Assembly (NCBI GenBank): GCA_028280485.1
Contig: JANQLS010000049.1
Span: 62,001 to 126,000 of the forward strand
Direction: 5' to 3'
Source of the DNA: Planctomycetota bacterium
GTDB taxonomy: Bacteria; Planctomycetota; UBA8108; JACQVS01
Length of the DNA stretch: 64,000 bases
Under the pieces are notes generated by a model. The model did not search any database, was not told where the DNA came from, and worked only from the letters and a program-made list of their open reading frames with translations. Shown in pieces: positions 45,847 through 54,597 of this stretch. The stretch's first letter is position 1. Every line of letters starts with the position of its first letter. The position numbers were made by a program, and so were the translations under genes.

Positions 45847-46170
45847 ATGACCCCTTCTCTAATCCCCTATCAACAACGAAGGCCACGACTTCCCCAACAA
45901 ATTCCCGTTTTACCCTTACCCGAGACCAACGAACCGCTTCACGATCCGGGAGGTCCGAACCGTTGGCTTCTTTTTATCGCTTTAGTGCTCCTTATTCTCA
46001 TCGGAGTACCCCTTCTTTATTCAAGTCTAAGTAGCTTCTTCACTCAAATCAGTGAGCTATTAAGTTCCGTCCCGCGTTTTATTCCCAAGGAGTGGTTAGG
46101 TGCAGTTCTTTGGGGTGGGGTTTTAGGTCTTATTTTTAGTGTGTTTGTAAAACTTATAAGAAAGATTTAG
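45847..46170 (+). CDS. Two-helix membrane protein leading the TerY-P operon
   Basis: The 107-aa protein has a Pro-rich cytosolic N-terminus (PYQQRRPRLPQQIPVLPLPE) and two membrane helices, WLLFIALVLLILIGVPLLYS and LGAVLWGGVLGLIFSVFV. It ends 8 bp before the vWA gene, so it belongs to the same unit. It could anchor or sense for the phosphorylation module. This gene is not a standard part of the triad. No family is recognised. Confidence 0.7.
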   Translation: MTPSLIPYQQRRPRLPQQIPVLPLPETNEPLHDPGGPNRWLLFIALVLLILIGVPLLYSSLSSFFTQISELLSSVPRFIPKEWLGAVLWGGVLGLIFSVFVKLIRKI

Positions 46171-46178
46171 GAGTATTC

Positions 46179-46991
46179 ATGCCTTACCAACAACTAGCCA
46201 GTCGTAAACATCCGGTGCCAGTGTGCCTCATCTTGGATGACAGCGGAAGTATGAGGGATAACCTGCCCGGCACTCAAGATGCTGCCTTTAAATATGTCGA
46301 GAGATATGTAGGCATCATTCTAAAGGAGCTATTAAGCCGAAGCTCCGACTTAAATGGCACAACCCCAGTCATCAAACCAAGGTACTACATCTTAGTCATC
46401 ATCTATGGTTGTACACCTCGAGTATGGGGAACCGGCCTTATGGATATTGAAGCTGCAGTGAACCTTTTCACATCTTCAGGTGGTTCCTTAGGCTTAGGAG
46501 GTAATAGTGGAGGTACTGAAACGGGTAAAGCTTTAGAGCTTGCCTTCAATATTCTTTCGAAGGAAGTTCAAAAGGAAAAATTTAAAGATAGCTCTCCTCC
46601 CTTCATCCTCCACCTAACTGATGGCGCTAGTAACAGGGATCCTTCGTTCGCTGCTGAATCTTTAAAACAAATATCATCTTCAGATGGCAATGCCATTTTA
46701 GTGAATGGGTATATTGGTGCTCAAACGAATCTAAGCTACCAAGGGCCGAATGATTTCCCAGGTTACACCCACGAATCTGAAGCTGGAACCTCTGTACACA
46801 ACCTTCGTTTGTTCCGTATGTCGAGTATTATCCCTGAACCCATCCGATTAAACCTCATTGAGGAAGGAATATTCCCTTCTATAAAACAAGGTGCCAAAGC
46901 ATTCTTCGATGTGAGAAGTAAGGAGTCATTGAAGAAAGTCATACAAACTGTGGGTTCAACTCCATCTAAATGTGACCCAGCCCTTAGATAG
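46179..46991 (+). CDS. TerY-like vWA protein
   Basis: The 270-aa protein is a vWA domain with an intact metal site: LILDDSGSM (DxSxS, residues about 14-18), a Thr in GGTETGKAL and LTDGASN. The pattern PVCLILDDSGSMRDN with a following long helix is that of TerY. In TerY-P systems (TerY-phosphorylation triad, described by Anantharaman, Iyer and Aravind) such a protein is encoded with a PP2C phosphatase and a kinase carrying a zinc ribbon, as here. AGGAG precedes the ATG. The likely role is a scaffold whose phosphorylation state is set by its neighbours. Confidence 0.85.
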   Translation: MPYQQLASRKHPVPVCLILDDSGSMRDNLPGTQDAAFKYVERYVGIILKELLSRSSDLNGTTPVIKPRYYILVIIYGCTPRVWGTGLMDIEAAVNLFTSSGGSLGLGGNSGGTETGKALELAFNILSKEVQKEKFKDSSPPFILHLTDGASNRDPSFAAESLKQISSSDGNAILVNGYIGAQTNLSYQGPNDFPGYTHESEAGTSVHNLRLFRMSSIIPEPIRLNLIEEGIFPSIKQGAKAFFDVRSKESLKKVIQTVGSTPSKCDPALR

Positions 46992-47013
46992 ATAATTAGG
47001 AGGAGACACACGG

Positions 47014-47826
47014 ATGCATGCACTGACCGTAGTGTCTCCTCTCTTTAATAGAGAGGAGACCAAAAACCAAGATCGGGCTCTATTTTCTAAGAAACACTCA
47101 GTAGCAACAGTTTGTGATGGAGTGAGTTCATCACCCTATAGCGCTGAGGCTGCAGAGTTAGTTACTCAGGTAAGCCCACTACTATTTAAAGACAATCGGG
47201 ACTACCGATTATCCATGCTTTGTGACCTACTGACTCTTAGAAGAGATGAGGTCTGTAAGGAAAAGGAAAATCAAAAGGTAAAGTCCTCTGAATCTCTACT
47301 GGGTAATTGGATGTCAGAGATCGTTAAGGAACAATTAAAGTCAGCATTTCAAACTACACTCATATCTGCCTCATTTAAAAAATTCACAAAAACAATTGAG
47401 GTCGAAATATTAAGGTGTGGGGATTCTAAATTTGTCGCTCTTTCCCCCCAAGGATCACTTCTATATTCAACCCCTGAATGGGAGCTAAATGGAGAAACGA
47501 GGAGCACTGCAACTCAAGTGCTTCCTGACCATTTCCACTCTGGACTTTGGAAACATGAGAGAAAAATCTTTCCTAAAAACTCAAATATTATCTTAGGTAG
47601 TGATGGATTCTTCGATGCCTTTAAATCCCCACTTGAACTTCACTACTGGCTGAAAAGACACAAAACTGGCTTAACTCAAAAGAAATCAAATCAAAAAATC
47701 ATGAGCAATCTTCACAAGAGATTAGAACAGGTTGCTCACGATGATGACATCAGTTTCATTTGGGTTAGGAATCAACCATTCATTTGTTCAAAGCGGTGTA
47801 GGAGCAAGCTATGTCTGAGCACGTAA
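47014..47826 (+). CDS. PP2C-type protein phosphatase
   Basis: The 270-aa protein has the PP2C motifs TVCDGVSSSPYSAEAAEL (metal Asp-Gly), VEILRCGDSKFVAL, ILGSDGFFDAF and AHDDDISFIWV, which give a complete binuclear metal site. The first motif reads DGVSSS where many members have DGxGG. GGAGGAG lies about 8 bp before its ATG, and its end overlaps the kinase gene by 16 bp. It removes phosphate from Ser/Thr, and its expected substrates are the kinase or the TerY-like protein next to it. It is the second member of the triad. Confidence 0.88.
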   Translation: MHALTVVSPLFNREETKNQDRALFSKKHSVATVCDGVSSSPYSAEAAELVTQVSPLLFKDNRDYRLSMLCDLLTLRRDEVCKEKENQKVKSSESLLGNWMSEIVKEQLKSAFQTTLISASFKKFTKTIEVEILRCGDSKFVALSPQGSLLYSTPEWELNGETRSTATQVLPDHFHSGLWKHERKIFPKNSNIILGSDGFFDAFKSPLELHYWLKRHKTGLTQKKSNQKIMSNLHKRLEQVAHDDDISFIWVRNQPFICSKRCRSKLCLST

Positions 47827-49064
47827 TAGACAAATGGCTCGACTCCAAATTACCAGCTTCTCTTGAAGGTACTCAATTCACTCCAATTGAGCACCCTACT
47901 TTAAAGGGATCACCTTTAGCAGTACAAAGAGGACAAGGAGAAAGCTATTTTCTTTTAGACTCAAAAAAGGATCGTTGGGTATTAAAGAAACTCCATCATC
48001 GATCTAAGTTGGATAGAAACTACCTCACTCAGGTAGCTAAGCAGCTACCAAATATTGAAGGAGTAAGGTCAGGGAAAAATCGCTTAGTGCTTTCTCAACA
48101 ATCATTGAAAGGAGGAGCAGGAAAGTATACATGTAGTGAGCTTTCTCAGTGGTTAAATAACACTCTTCTCATCCCTTGTGAAACTGGTAAAGATTGGGCT
48201 TCAGTTGCTGATGACATTCGTGATGGCACGCCTTTAGATAAAGATCGTCGTATCCAGATTACCTTGTCATTGATAAAGCTCATTGGTGATTTAGAGGCAC
48301 ATCAGATCGCTCATCGAGATCTCTCATCTACCAATGTCTTTATTCAGGGTTCAAAGGTAGCTCTAATTGATTTTGAGAGTGTATTTCATCCATCCTTAAC
48401 CTGCCCTCAGGGTACAACTTTTGGGACTGAAGGATATTCAGCACCATTTATTTACTCAAATGGTAATCCTAATACGAAAGCGACTTGGAACTCTTCAGCA
48501 GATCGATTTAGTTTAGGGATCTTGGTTGCTGAAATTCTTACCCTTCATCAAAACTCACCACTAAGTGGAGATGGTGGTTTATTTGAACAAAAGGAGATTC
48601 TTCAAGGTCAAAGTAAAACCATTTCCGAAGTTGAGGGGCTGCTTTCAAAAATCTCTCAATCAGCTGGGCAAAACTTAAGAAGGTGCTTCTCTGCCAAAGA
48701 TTACTCAGACTGTCCTAGTCCAAGCGACTGGGAACAATCACTACAACAACCCCAGAGTACTCCGGCTAAAGCTACTAAAAGTTCACCCCCACCAATTCAA
48801 GCCACCATACCTTCACTGAGTGATTTAGAATCTTTTGATTTTGATCTTCCTCAACAAACCTCTGCCCCACCTCTTCAATCAATTCAATTGCCTGAGGATC
48901 CTTGGAAATTTTCCACCTGTACCCATTGTCATGGAACCGGTAAATGCGATTCCGGGCTTTTATTCCGGGGCTGTAAACAGTGTAGAGAGTGGAGGTCAAA
49001 GAATAAGCTATACGGAAATGAGTGCAGAGTTTGTCATGGGAAGAAGCATCTGGTAGGTGTGTAG
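47811..49064 (+). CDS. Ser/Thr kinase with C-terminal zinc ribbon (TerY-P kinase)
   Basis: The 417-aa protein has a kinase domain (residues about 20-300) with a Gly-loop region GQGESYF, VLKKLH (Lys), AHRDLSSTNVFI (HRDxxxxN catalytic loop) and LIDFES (DFG position, with Glu in place of Gly). An AP-type activation segment end (GYSAPFIY) follows. A linker rich in Pro/Ser leads to a C-terminal zinc domain with CTHCHGTGKC, GCKQCREW and CRVCHGKKH. Kinase plus C-terminal zinc ribbon is the diagnostic arrangement of TerY-P kinases. No membrane helix is present. AGGAG stands 7 bp ahead of the ATG. TerY-P has been linked to anti-phage defence, as I recall. Confidence 0.88.
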   Translation: MSEHVIDKWLDSKLPASLEGTQFTPIEHPTLKGSPLAVQRGQGESYFLLDSKKDRWVLKKLHHRSKLDRNYLTQVAKQLPNIEGVRSGKNRLVLSQQSLKGGAGKYTCSELSQWLNNTLLIPCETGKDWASVADDIRDGTPLDKDRRIQITLSLIKLIGDLEAHQIAHRDLSSTNVFIQGSKVALIDFESVFHPSLTCPQGTTFGTEGYSAPFIYSNGNPNTKATWNSSADRFSLGILVAEILTLHQNSPLSGDGGLFEQKEILQGQSKTISEVEGLLSKISQSAGQNLRRCFSAKDYSDCPSPSDWEQSLQQPQSTPAKATKSSPPPIQATIPSLSDLESFDFDLPQQTSAPPLQSIQLPEDPWKFSTCTHCHGTGKCDSGLLFRGCKQCREWRSKNKLYGNECRVCHGKKHLVGV

Positions 49065-49065
49065 G

Positions 49066-49197
49066 ATGACTCTAAAGATAAATCAGGCTGATCAAGCACT
49101 TCTTTTGTCTGCATTGCAGTCTGCCGCACTTTGTGGAATTTGTGTTCGACAATTGTGGTGTTGGGATAGAAGTATGAAATTCCCTATATGCTCTTGA
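49066..49197 (+). CDS. Possible 43-aa peptide after the kinase
   Basis: An ATG one base after the kinase stop opens a 43-codon frame with helical start (INQADQALLLSALQSAALCG) and two Cys near its centre. Coupled translation from the kinase is possible. There is no known family, so it may be chance. Confidence 0.3.
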   Translation: MTLKINQADQALLLSALQSAALCGICVRQLWCWDRSMKFPICS

Positions 49198-49276
49198 AAG
49201 CCAAAGGCAAATTACCTCATTACGATCTATTAACATAAACACGATTCTCAATAATCAATTCCAACGGAATAATTCC

Positions 49277-49534
49277 ATGAATAGATTAATCCAAAATACT
49301 GAACAGGCCGAAGCTCCTCTATCCACATCTGAAGCTGCAGAATTCTTAGGCGCATGCATTAGTACAATCAATCGTTGGAGGAAGCATCCCAGGAATCCTC
49401 TACCTGCTCACATTGTGGGGCGCAGGGTATTCTTCTTGAAACCAGAGATACTTAGCTGGTTGGCATCACATCGTGACCACCCCATGGTATCGTCACCAAG
49501 AATAGTAAAACAGAGAGTCAGAAAGGAGGTCTGA
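49277..49534 (+). CDS. AlpA/excisionase-like HTH protein
   Basis: The 85-aa protein carries a MerR-like winged HTH of the HTH_17/AlpA type: LSTSEAAEFLGACISTINRWRKH followed by PLPAHIVGRRVFFLKPEILSWL. Such proteins act as excisionases or small regulators in integrated elements. It lies 200 bp from the 3' end of a tRNA-Pro gene and is the last island gene, which is a common place for a recombination directionality factor. Its integrase would be elsewhere, perhaps the tyrosine recombinase at 19.8 kb, which is inference. Confidence 0.8.
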   Translation: MNRLIQNTEQAEAPLSTSEAAEFLGACISTINRWRKHPRNPLPAHIVGRRVFFLKPEILSWLASHRDHPMVSSPRIVKQRVRKEV

Positions 49535-49691
49535 GGACTAACATATAATATAGTCAAATGAATTAGGTACTCTTTAAGACCTCACTCCCCCGCTAACTAA
49601 CACCCGTGATCAAGGCGATGAAAAAAGCAAACGATCAGGTAAATAATGAGCAGAATAACGCAAACAGGTTTGACGTAGGTTTGACGATATT

Positions 49692-49726
49692 AAAAAAGGA
49701 CTCACGACCGAAAGTCGTAAGTCCTT
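49692..49726 (-). terminator. Intrinsic terminator of tRNA-Pro
   Basis: A 13-bp stem with one G-U pair and a 5-nt loop at 49696-49726, followed on the minus strand by a run of Us, ends 9 bp after the tRNA 3' end. The geometry is that of a strong Rho-independent terminator. Confidence 0.88.
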
Positions 49727-49734
49727 ATCTTTAC

Positions 49735-49812
49735 TGGTCGGGGCGGAGGGATTTGAACCCCCGACCTTCTGACCCCCAGTCAGACGCGCTAGCCAAACTG
49801 CGCCACGCCCCG
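49735..49812 (-). tRNA. tRNA-Pro(GGG)
   Basis: On the minus strand the acceptor CGGGGCG pairs with CGCCCCG, the D-arm GCGCAGTTTGGCTAGCGC is present, the anticodon arm TCTGA-CTGGGGG-TCAGA gives anticodon GGG, the T-arm GGGGG-TTCGAAC-CCCTC is regular, and CCA is encoded. All parts of a cloverleaf are complete. The 3' end faces left, toward the island, as expected for an element integrated at a tRNA 3' end. A copy of its last 20-30 bases at the far island end would prove that, and I do not find an exact one inside this window. Confidence 0.95.
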
Positions 49813-50230
49813 ACCGAATTCTTCGATTTTGGTGTAGAGATGGGGAGTCTCTACTCGAATGATTCTGATCGCCAGCCGTTTCATGAACTATTTCTGAACT
49901 AAGAAGTGGTTCAGTGGCTCAAGTCAGGCTGAGTGTATGACCAATTATATTACCGAATTGTAGGGAAGGCTTTTGATTCCCCGAAAATTTGGATTTTCGG
50001 AAGATCTGATCTGAAACCTGAAACCAAGGTACCTTCCGAGTCTCGGCTTCAGCAGAAAATAGGAGCCCCCTTTAATAACGGGGCCGAGGAGAAAGTTCAA
50101 TTGAATTTTCTCCAAAGGTTCCTGAAATTTTGATCTTTGAAAGTAATTTCGGGAGCCAAGTCGAACGCGTCAAAATTCTGGTGAATTCTGCTACGTCCTG
50201 ACAACATTTTGCGACGGAAAGACGATAGCC
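49813..50230. other. Gap of 418 bp between tRNA-Pro and ilvC
   Basis: No gene is supportable here. It contains the tRNA promoter side and the 3' flank of ilvC. An AATTTGGATTTTCGGAAG-like stretch and several short A/T runs are present but give no clear motif. Confidence 0.5.
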
Positions 50231-51382
50231 TTATCGCTTCTTAGCTCTTTTAGCTGCTTTTTTCTTAGCGGGCTTTTTCTTGGCCGAAGCTTTGGTGGCT
50301 TTTTTGGTTCGTTTCTTTTTCTTGCCAGCAGCGAGACCTTCTTGGTTCTCGGGGCGTAGTCCACGAACGACTTTGCCGACTTTCCACATTTCAGAATCGG
50401 CGATCGCTTTGAGCTCTTTCGCCAAGTTCTTGCGGTAATCTTTCTTAGAGTTAGCTTCTAAGGTGATACGAGTTTCTTCACCTGAAGAGACGCTCTTATA
50501 AAGTTTCTTGAAGACGGGTTTCGAAGCTTTTTTGAATGGCTCGAACCAGTCCAACGCACCACGTTGAGCGGTAGTTGAACAGTTGGCGTACATCCAATCC
50601 ATACCGTTTTCAGCGATCAAGGGATAAAGACTTTGAGTCGCTTCTTCGACGGTTTCGTTGAAAGCCTCTGAAGGGCTGTGACCCTTTTCACGAAGAACTT
50701 CGTACTGAGCTAACCAAAGACCGTAGATAGCTCCCATGAGAACTCCACGTTCTCCGGTGAGGTCACTATAGACTTCTTTTTTGAAAGTTGTTTCGAAGAG
50801 GTAACCACTACCGATGGCGATTCCTAATGCGATACAACGATCACGAGCTTTTCCCGTAAAATCTTGATGAACGGCGAAACTTGAATTAATTCCGCGACCT
50901 TCTAAGAAGTGACGTCGAACGGTCGTACCTGAACCCTTAGGAGCAACAAGAATAACATCGACATTCTTCGGAGGGCGAACACCGGTTTGCTTGGGATAAA
51001 CCACGCTAAAACCGTGAGAGAAATAAAGTGCTGCACCTTCTTGAAGGTTTTCTTTAACGACAGGCCACATCGCTTTTTGACCCGCGTCAGAAAGAAGGTT
51101 TTGAACGACTGTTCCTCGTCGAACAGCTTCATCGACTTCAAACAAAGTCTTTCCTGGAACCCAACCATCTTCCATGGCGAGCTTCCAGCTGGGTCCTTTA
51201 CGTACCCCGATGATGACTTTGACTCCATTGTCCTTTAAGTTAAGGGACTGGCCGCGACCTTGAACTCCGTAACCGATGATAGCTACAGTTTCTTTTCCGA
51301 GGATCTTTTTAAGCTTTGCGGGTGGGTAATCGGATCGCTCGATAATCTTTTCGCGAACACCACCAATGTTGACGGTCTTCAT
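50231..51382 (-). CDS. ilvC: Ketol-acid reductoisomerase with lysine-rich tail
   Basis: KARI turns acetohydroxy acids into dihydroxy acids in valine, leucine and isoleucine synthesis, using NADPH and two Mg. The 383 residues show the Rossmann motif IIGYGVQGRGQSL, VIIGVRKGPSW (cofactor phosphate-binding loop), ILVAPKGSGTTVRRHF, SDLTGERGVLMGAI (metal Asp and Glu) and the C-terminal knotted helices with EEATQSLYPLIAE. Residues 1-350 make up a normal class I enzyme. The last 30 residues are almost only Lys, Ala and Arg (AAGKKKKRTKKATKASAKKK), as in histone H1-like tails, and are not part of the usual enzyme. GAGAGGAA precedes the ATG. Confidence 0.96.
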   Translation of the reverse strand: MKTVNIGGVREKIIERSDYPPAKLKKILGKETVAIIGYGVQGRGQSLNLKDNGVKVIIGVRKGPSWKLAMEDGWVPGKTLFEVDEAVRRGTVVQNLLSDAGQKAMWPVVKENLQEGAALYFSHGFSVVYPKQTGVRPPKNVDVILVAPKGSGTTVRRHFLEGRGINSSFAVHQDFTGKARDRCIALGIAIGSGYLFETTFKKEVYSDLTGERGVLMGAIYGLWLAQYEVLREKGHSPSEAFNETVEEATQSLYPLIAENGMDWMYANCSTTAQRGALDWFEPFKKASKPVFKKLYKSVSSGEETRITLEANSKKDYRKNLAKELKAIADSEMWKVGKVVRGLRPENQEGLAAGKKKKRTKKATKASAKKKPAKKKAAKRAKKR

Positions 51383-52202
51383 GAGGGTATTCCTCTCGCT
51401 GAGTTGATGGGCCCCCTCCTCTCCTCATGAGAGTCGGAATTGCCGGTGAATGTTTCGGCATAAGCTTCTTAGCTTTGCCGTGGGGAAAGATTAAATCTCG
51501 ATGCTGAATTTAAAGCTCAGATCCAATCCTTCATCTATACCAAGTCACAGTGAGAAGCTTTTGTTCATGGGAAGTTCAAAACCCCGCACGAAAACAAGAT
51601 CTCCAAACCTCAAATCGAACCGATTCTGAGTTGATCTCCAAGGCCGAATTTCCGAGGTCGATCCCTCCAATCCGAGGCTCATTGAACCCAACCGGAAGAA
51701 GACCCCAGAAGGCCAAAAGGGATCATTTGGAGCCCCTTTCAAGCTTCTGTGCTACCTAAAGACAAGCGGACATTTATACCTAATCCACCAGGCAGGTTCA
51801 AGGATAAGGCTGGCCATCTGGACCTAATTTCACTAGAAACTGCCCATTTCCGGAACTTTTTCGGCCCATGGACAGAATTCTCTCCATTTCGGGGCTACAT
51901 ATCTTGAGGAAGCCCAAACTGGTTGGTTACAGGGAGTCCATTTAGGATTAAAATTGGAGTGGGCTCGAGGAAATAAAATTCCATTCAATTCCGCCATGAA
52001 CTGGCGTTAACTTGCGTGTTAACTGCCATTAAATGGCATCGTATCTCGAATACCTCCTAAGAAGTATTCAGAGAAGACTCAAAGAAATCTTCTGTAGAGA
52101 ACAAAACTCAACCTAGCTCAAAATCTAGGGCCAAAGGTGAATAGGTCCTAAGTTGCTGGTTTAGCTGAGTCTGCCACCAGCTCCTGACTTCATACTACTC
52201 CC
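51383..52202. other. Gap of 820 bp between divergent genes
   Basis: Both strands hold only short overlapping frames that I judge to be chance. The stretch must carry the promoters of ilvC and the FG-GAP gene. GTTAAC occurs twice within 20 bp near 52010. I see no T-box, leader peptide rich in branched-chain codons or other known ilvC control. Confidence 0.5.
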
Positions 52203-54572
52203 ATGATCCAACCTGCCCCTAAATCTTCTTACTCCAGATCCACTCCGAGTCGAGTTCCCGGCCTCATCGCCATCCTCGCTTTTTTCTTTTCAATGATCTT
52301 CGTGATCAAGGCTGCCATCCTTCCATTAAATCTCCTCTTTCAAACTGAGGCCGATGGAAAAGAAGGTCAGTTCATCTTTTATAACTCCCTCGCCGGTGGA
52401 GGCTTCTTCGGAATGCCCGTCGAGATGGGAGACTACGATGGAGATGGAAAAGTCGATTTAGTCATGGGTCCTATGGGAGCTCCGTCTGGCCCCAATAAAG
52501 ATCGTATCGACGCTGGAGAGGTTTACATCCTTAAGGGCAATCAAAATATCTCTGGCGAATTCAATCGCGCCGATTTTGAAGATGGAAACTTTCCAGGCCT
52601 TACCATTTATGGCGCCCGCAGCTACGACATGTTGGGAACGGAACTCTTTACCGCTGACATCAATGGCGACTCCTTTGAAGATTTGATCATCGGCGCTCAA
52701 AACTACGACGGCCTCACCAATGATAGAAGAACGTGTGGTGGAGTCTTTGTCATCTTCGGAAAAGAAGATTTACTCACAACCGGATCCATCATCGATTTAC
52801 GTACTCTGGAGGAAAATCCAGATCAAGGAGTGCTCACGATCATCGGAGAACGACCTGGGGATCGTTTAGGTCTTTGGGTTGAAGCTGGAGATTTCGACGG
52901 AGACGATATCGATGATCTTATGCTCACAGCTGATCAATCCACTGGAAAGAACACTGAAGACGGCAATGAGTTAGTAGGAATGGTTTCCATTATCTACGGG
53001 CGAAACGAATGGCCTCTCAGCATCGATTTAGCGACGGCTCGAGATGACATTGAAGGCATCAGTTATATCTATGGTCGAGATCACGCCGATCACTTTGGTG
53101 CTTGCCTCCACGCCAACGATTTAGATGGAGACGGCCGAGATGAACTCATCATCGCAGCTGCGTTAAATCGACTCTCTGCGGGACAACTCGATGTTCCCAG
53201 CGACTTCCCTGCTGATGGAAGCGGAGGCGGAAATGGACCTGAACCGGATGATGTCTCTCCCCGATTCGATGCGGGTGAGGTGTACATATTATTCACCCAA
53301 GGAACACCTGATCGTCTTCCTTTAGAAATCGATTTTGCGCAACCCTTACCGCCTGAGATTGAAGATCAACTTGCTTTAGTCTACGGTCCCAATTCGGGGG
53401 ATGCGGTTGGAGAAGAGCTCGCCACTGGAGATTTTGATGGTGACCAGAACATCGATTTAGTCCTGGGTGGAATCACTGCAAGGAGCCCTTCGAATGTAGA
53501 TCTCGCGGGAGCTGCCTTCGTGCTTTACCAGCCGAGTTTTCTCAAAGGCAAAATTCTTGACCTCGCCACTTTAGATGATGGAGGAGGAGTACCAGGAGTT
53601 GATGTCTCCAGATTTTACGGAATCAAATTCCGAGATATTCTAGGCGACACCATTTCGGTGGGAGATTTTAACAACGACAACTACGATGACCTTGCATTAG
53701 GAATTCCCCATAGGGCTTTCGATGGAAAAGAGGATGCGGGCGAGATCGCGATCATTTTTGGCAGCCAAAATCAGTTTCCCGATCCTCTCTTTCCCAACTT
53801 GGAAGACTTAGAGTCGGAAGCTCTGATCGCCTTTGTTCGTGGACCCGACTCCGACGACAATTTCAGTTATTCAATGGAAGCCCGAGATTACGATGGCGAT
53901 GGTTACGACGACCTCTTCCCTAATTCCATGCGAGGCGATGGTAAAGGAAATACTCTCACCGACGCAGGGGAAGTTTTCTTGGTCAGCGGATTTCATCTCA
54001 GTGGGCAGAGCTTGGAGATTCACTCTGTCACTCCATCGCTGCTCCCTCTGGGGGAGCGACAAGATGTGGTTATCAGAGGAAAAGGCTTCACCACCACAAA
54101 AGACACTCAACTCATCTTTGAAGGAGCTGAATTGACCGACCCTCATGTCGTCAGCAACACTCAAATCAACGTGACGATTGAAGCTCGAAACGAATCTGGT
54201 GCATTTCCCATTCAAGTTGTCAATCGTTATGGAGATGTCACGAGCGATTTTGATCTTTCGTTTGCTGACGAGATCAAATTTCGTCGAGGTGATACCGATG
54301 GTAATGGAGCCTTAGAGATCACCGATCCCATCAACAGCCTATCATTCCAATTCCTGGGGAACTTCACGCCCCCTTGTTTAGATGCTTCCGACTTCGATGA
54401 TAATGGTAAAGTTGAGATCACCGATCCCATTGCTAATTTATCTCACCAATTCTTAGGAACTGCGCCTCCCGCTCCACCGGGTAAAGACTCCTGTGGTGTT
54501 GATCCGACTGAAGATGACCCGGCAGTCAATGGAGATTTAGGTTGTGAGAACCCACCGCAGAGTTGCCAGTAA
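52203..54572 (+). CDS. Exported FG-GAP beta-propeller protein with IPT-like and dockerin-like ends
   Basis: The 789-aa protein has a long N-terminal signal (LIAILAFFFSMIFVIKAAIL), then seven or so FG-GAP/integrin-like repeats with calcium loops (GDYDGDGKVDLVMG, GDFDGDDIDDLMLT, GDFDGDQNIDLVLG, GDFNNDNYDDLALG). Residues about 600-690 look like an IPT/TIG beta domain (VTPSLLPLGERQDVVIRGKG). The C-terminus has two EF-hand/dockerin-like motifs (GDTDGNGALEITDPINSL, DFDDNGKVEITDPIANL). The product is an extracellular adhesion or scaffold protein with bound calcium. The ending is typical of planctomycete secreted proteins. Confidence 0.9.
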   Translation: MIQPAPKSSYSRSTPSRVPGLIAILAFFFSMIFVIKAAILPLNLLFQTEADGKEGQFIFYNSLAGGGFFGMPVEMGDYDGDGKVDLVMGPMGAPSGPNKDRIDAGEVYILKGNQNISGEFNRADFEDGNFPGLTIYGARSYDMLGTELFTADINGDSFEDLIIGAQNYDGLTNDRRTCGGVFVIFGKEDLLTTGSIIDLRTLEENPDQGVLTIIGERPGDRLGLWVEAGDFDGDDIDDLMLTADQSTGKNTEDGNELVGMVSIIYGRNEWPLSIDLATARDDIEGISYIYGRDHADHFGACLHANDLDGDGRDELIIAAALNRLSAGQLDVPSDFPADGSGGGNGPEPDDVSPRFDAGEVYILFTQGTPDRLPLEIDFAQPLPPEIEDQLALVYGPNSGDAVGEELATGDFDGDQNIDLVLGGITARSPSNVDLAGAAFVLYQPSFLKGKILDLATLDDGGGVPGVDVSRFYGIKFRDILGDTISVGDFNNDNYDDLALGIPHRAFDGKEDAGEIAIIFGSQNQFPDPLFPNLEDLESEALIAFVRGPDSDDNFSYSMEARDYDGDGYDDLFPNSMRGDGKGNTLTDAGEVFLVSGFHLSGQSLEIHSVTPSLLPLGERQDVVIRGKGFTTTKDTQLIFEGAELTDPHVVSNTQINVTIEARNESGAFPIQVVNRYGDVTSDFDLSFADEIKFRRGDTDGNGALEITDPINSLSFQFLGNFTPPCLDASDFDDNGKVEITDPIANLSHQFLGTAPPAPPGKDSCGVDPTEDDPAVNGDLGCENPPQSCQ

Positions 54573-54597
54573 TAAAGGGAGCTCTTTGTCAAGCATT

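Noticed and set aside
49606-49902. A 98-aa rightward frame containing GRRDLNPRPSDPQSD
   Set aside because: It is the well-known false translation of a tRNA gene on the opposite strand; the tRNA-Pro lies at 49735-49812.
51545-51759. Overlapping frames on both strands between ilvC and the FG-GAP gene
   Set aside because: They mirror each other, have no ribosome site or family match and fall in a divergent-promoter gap.
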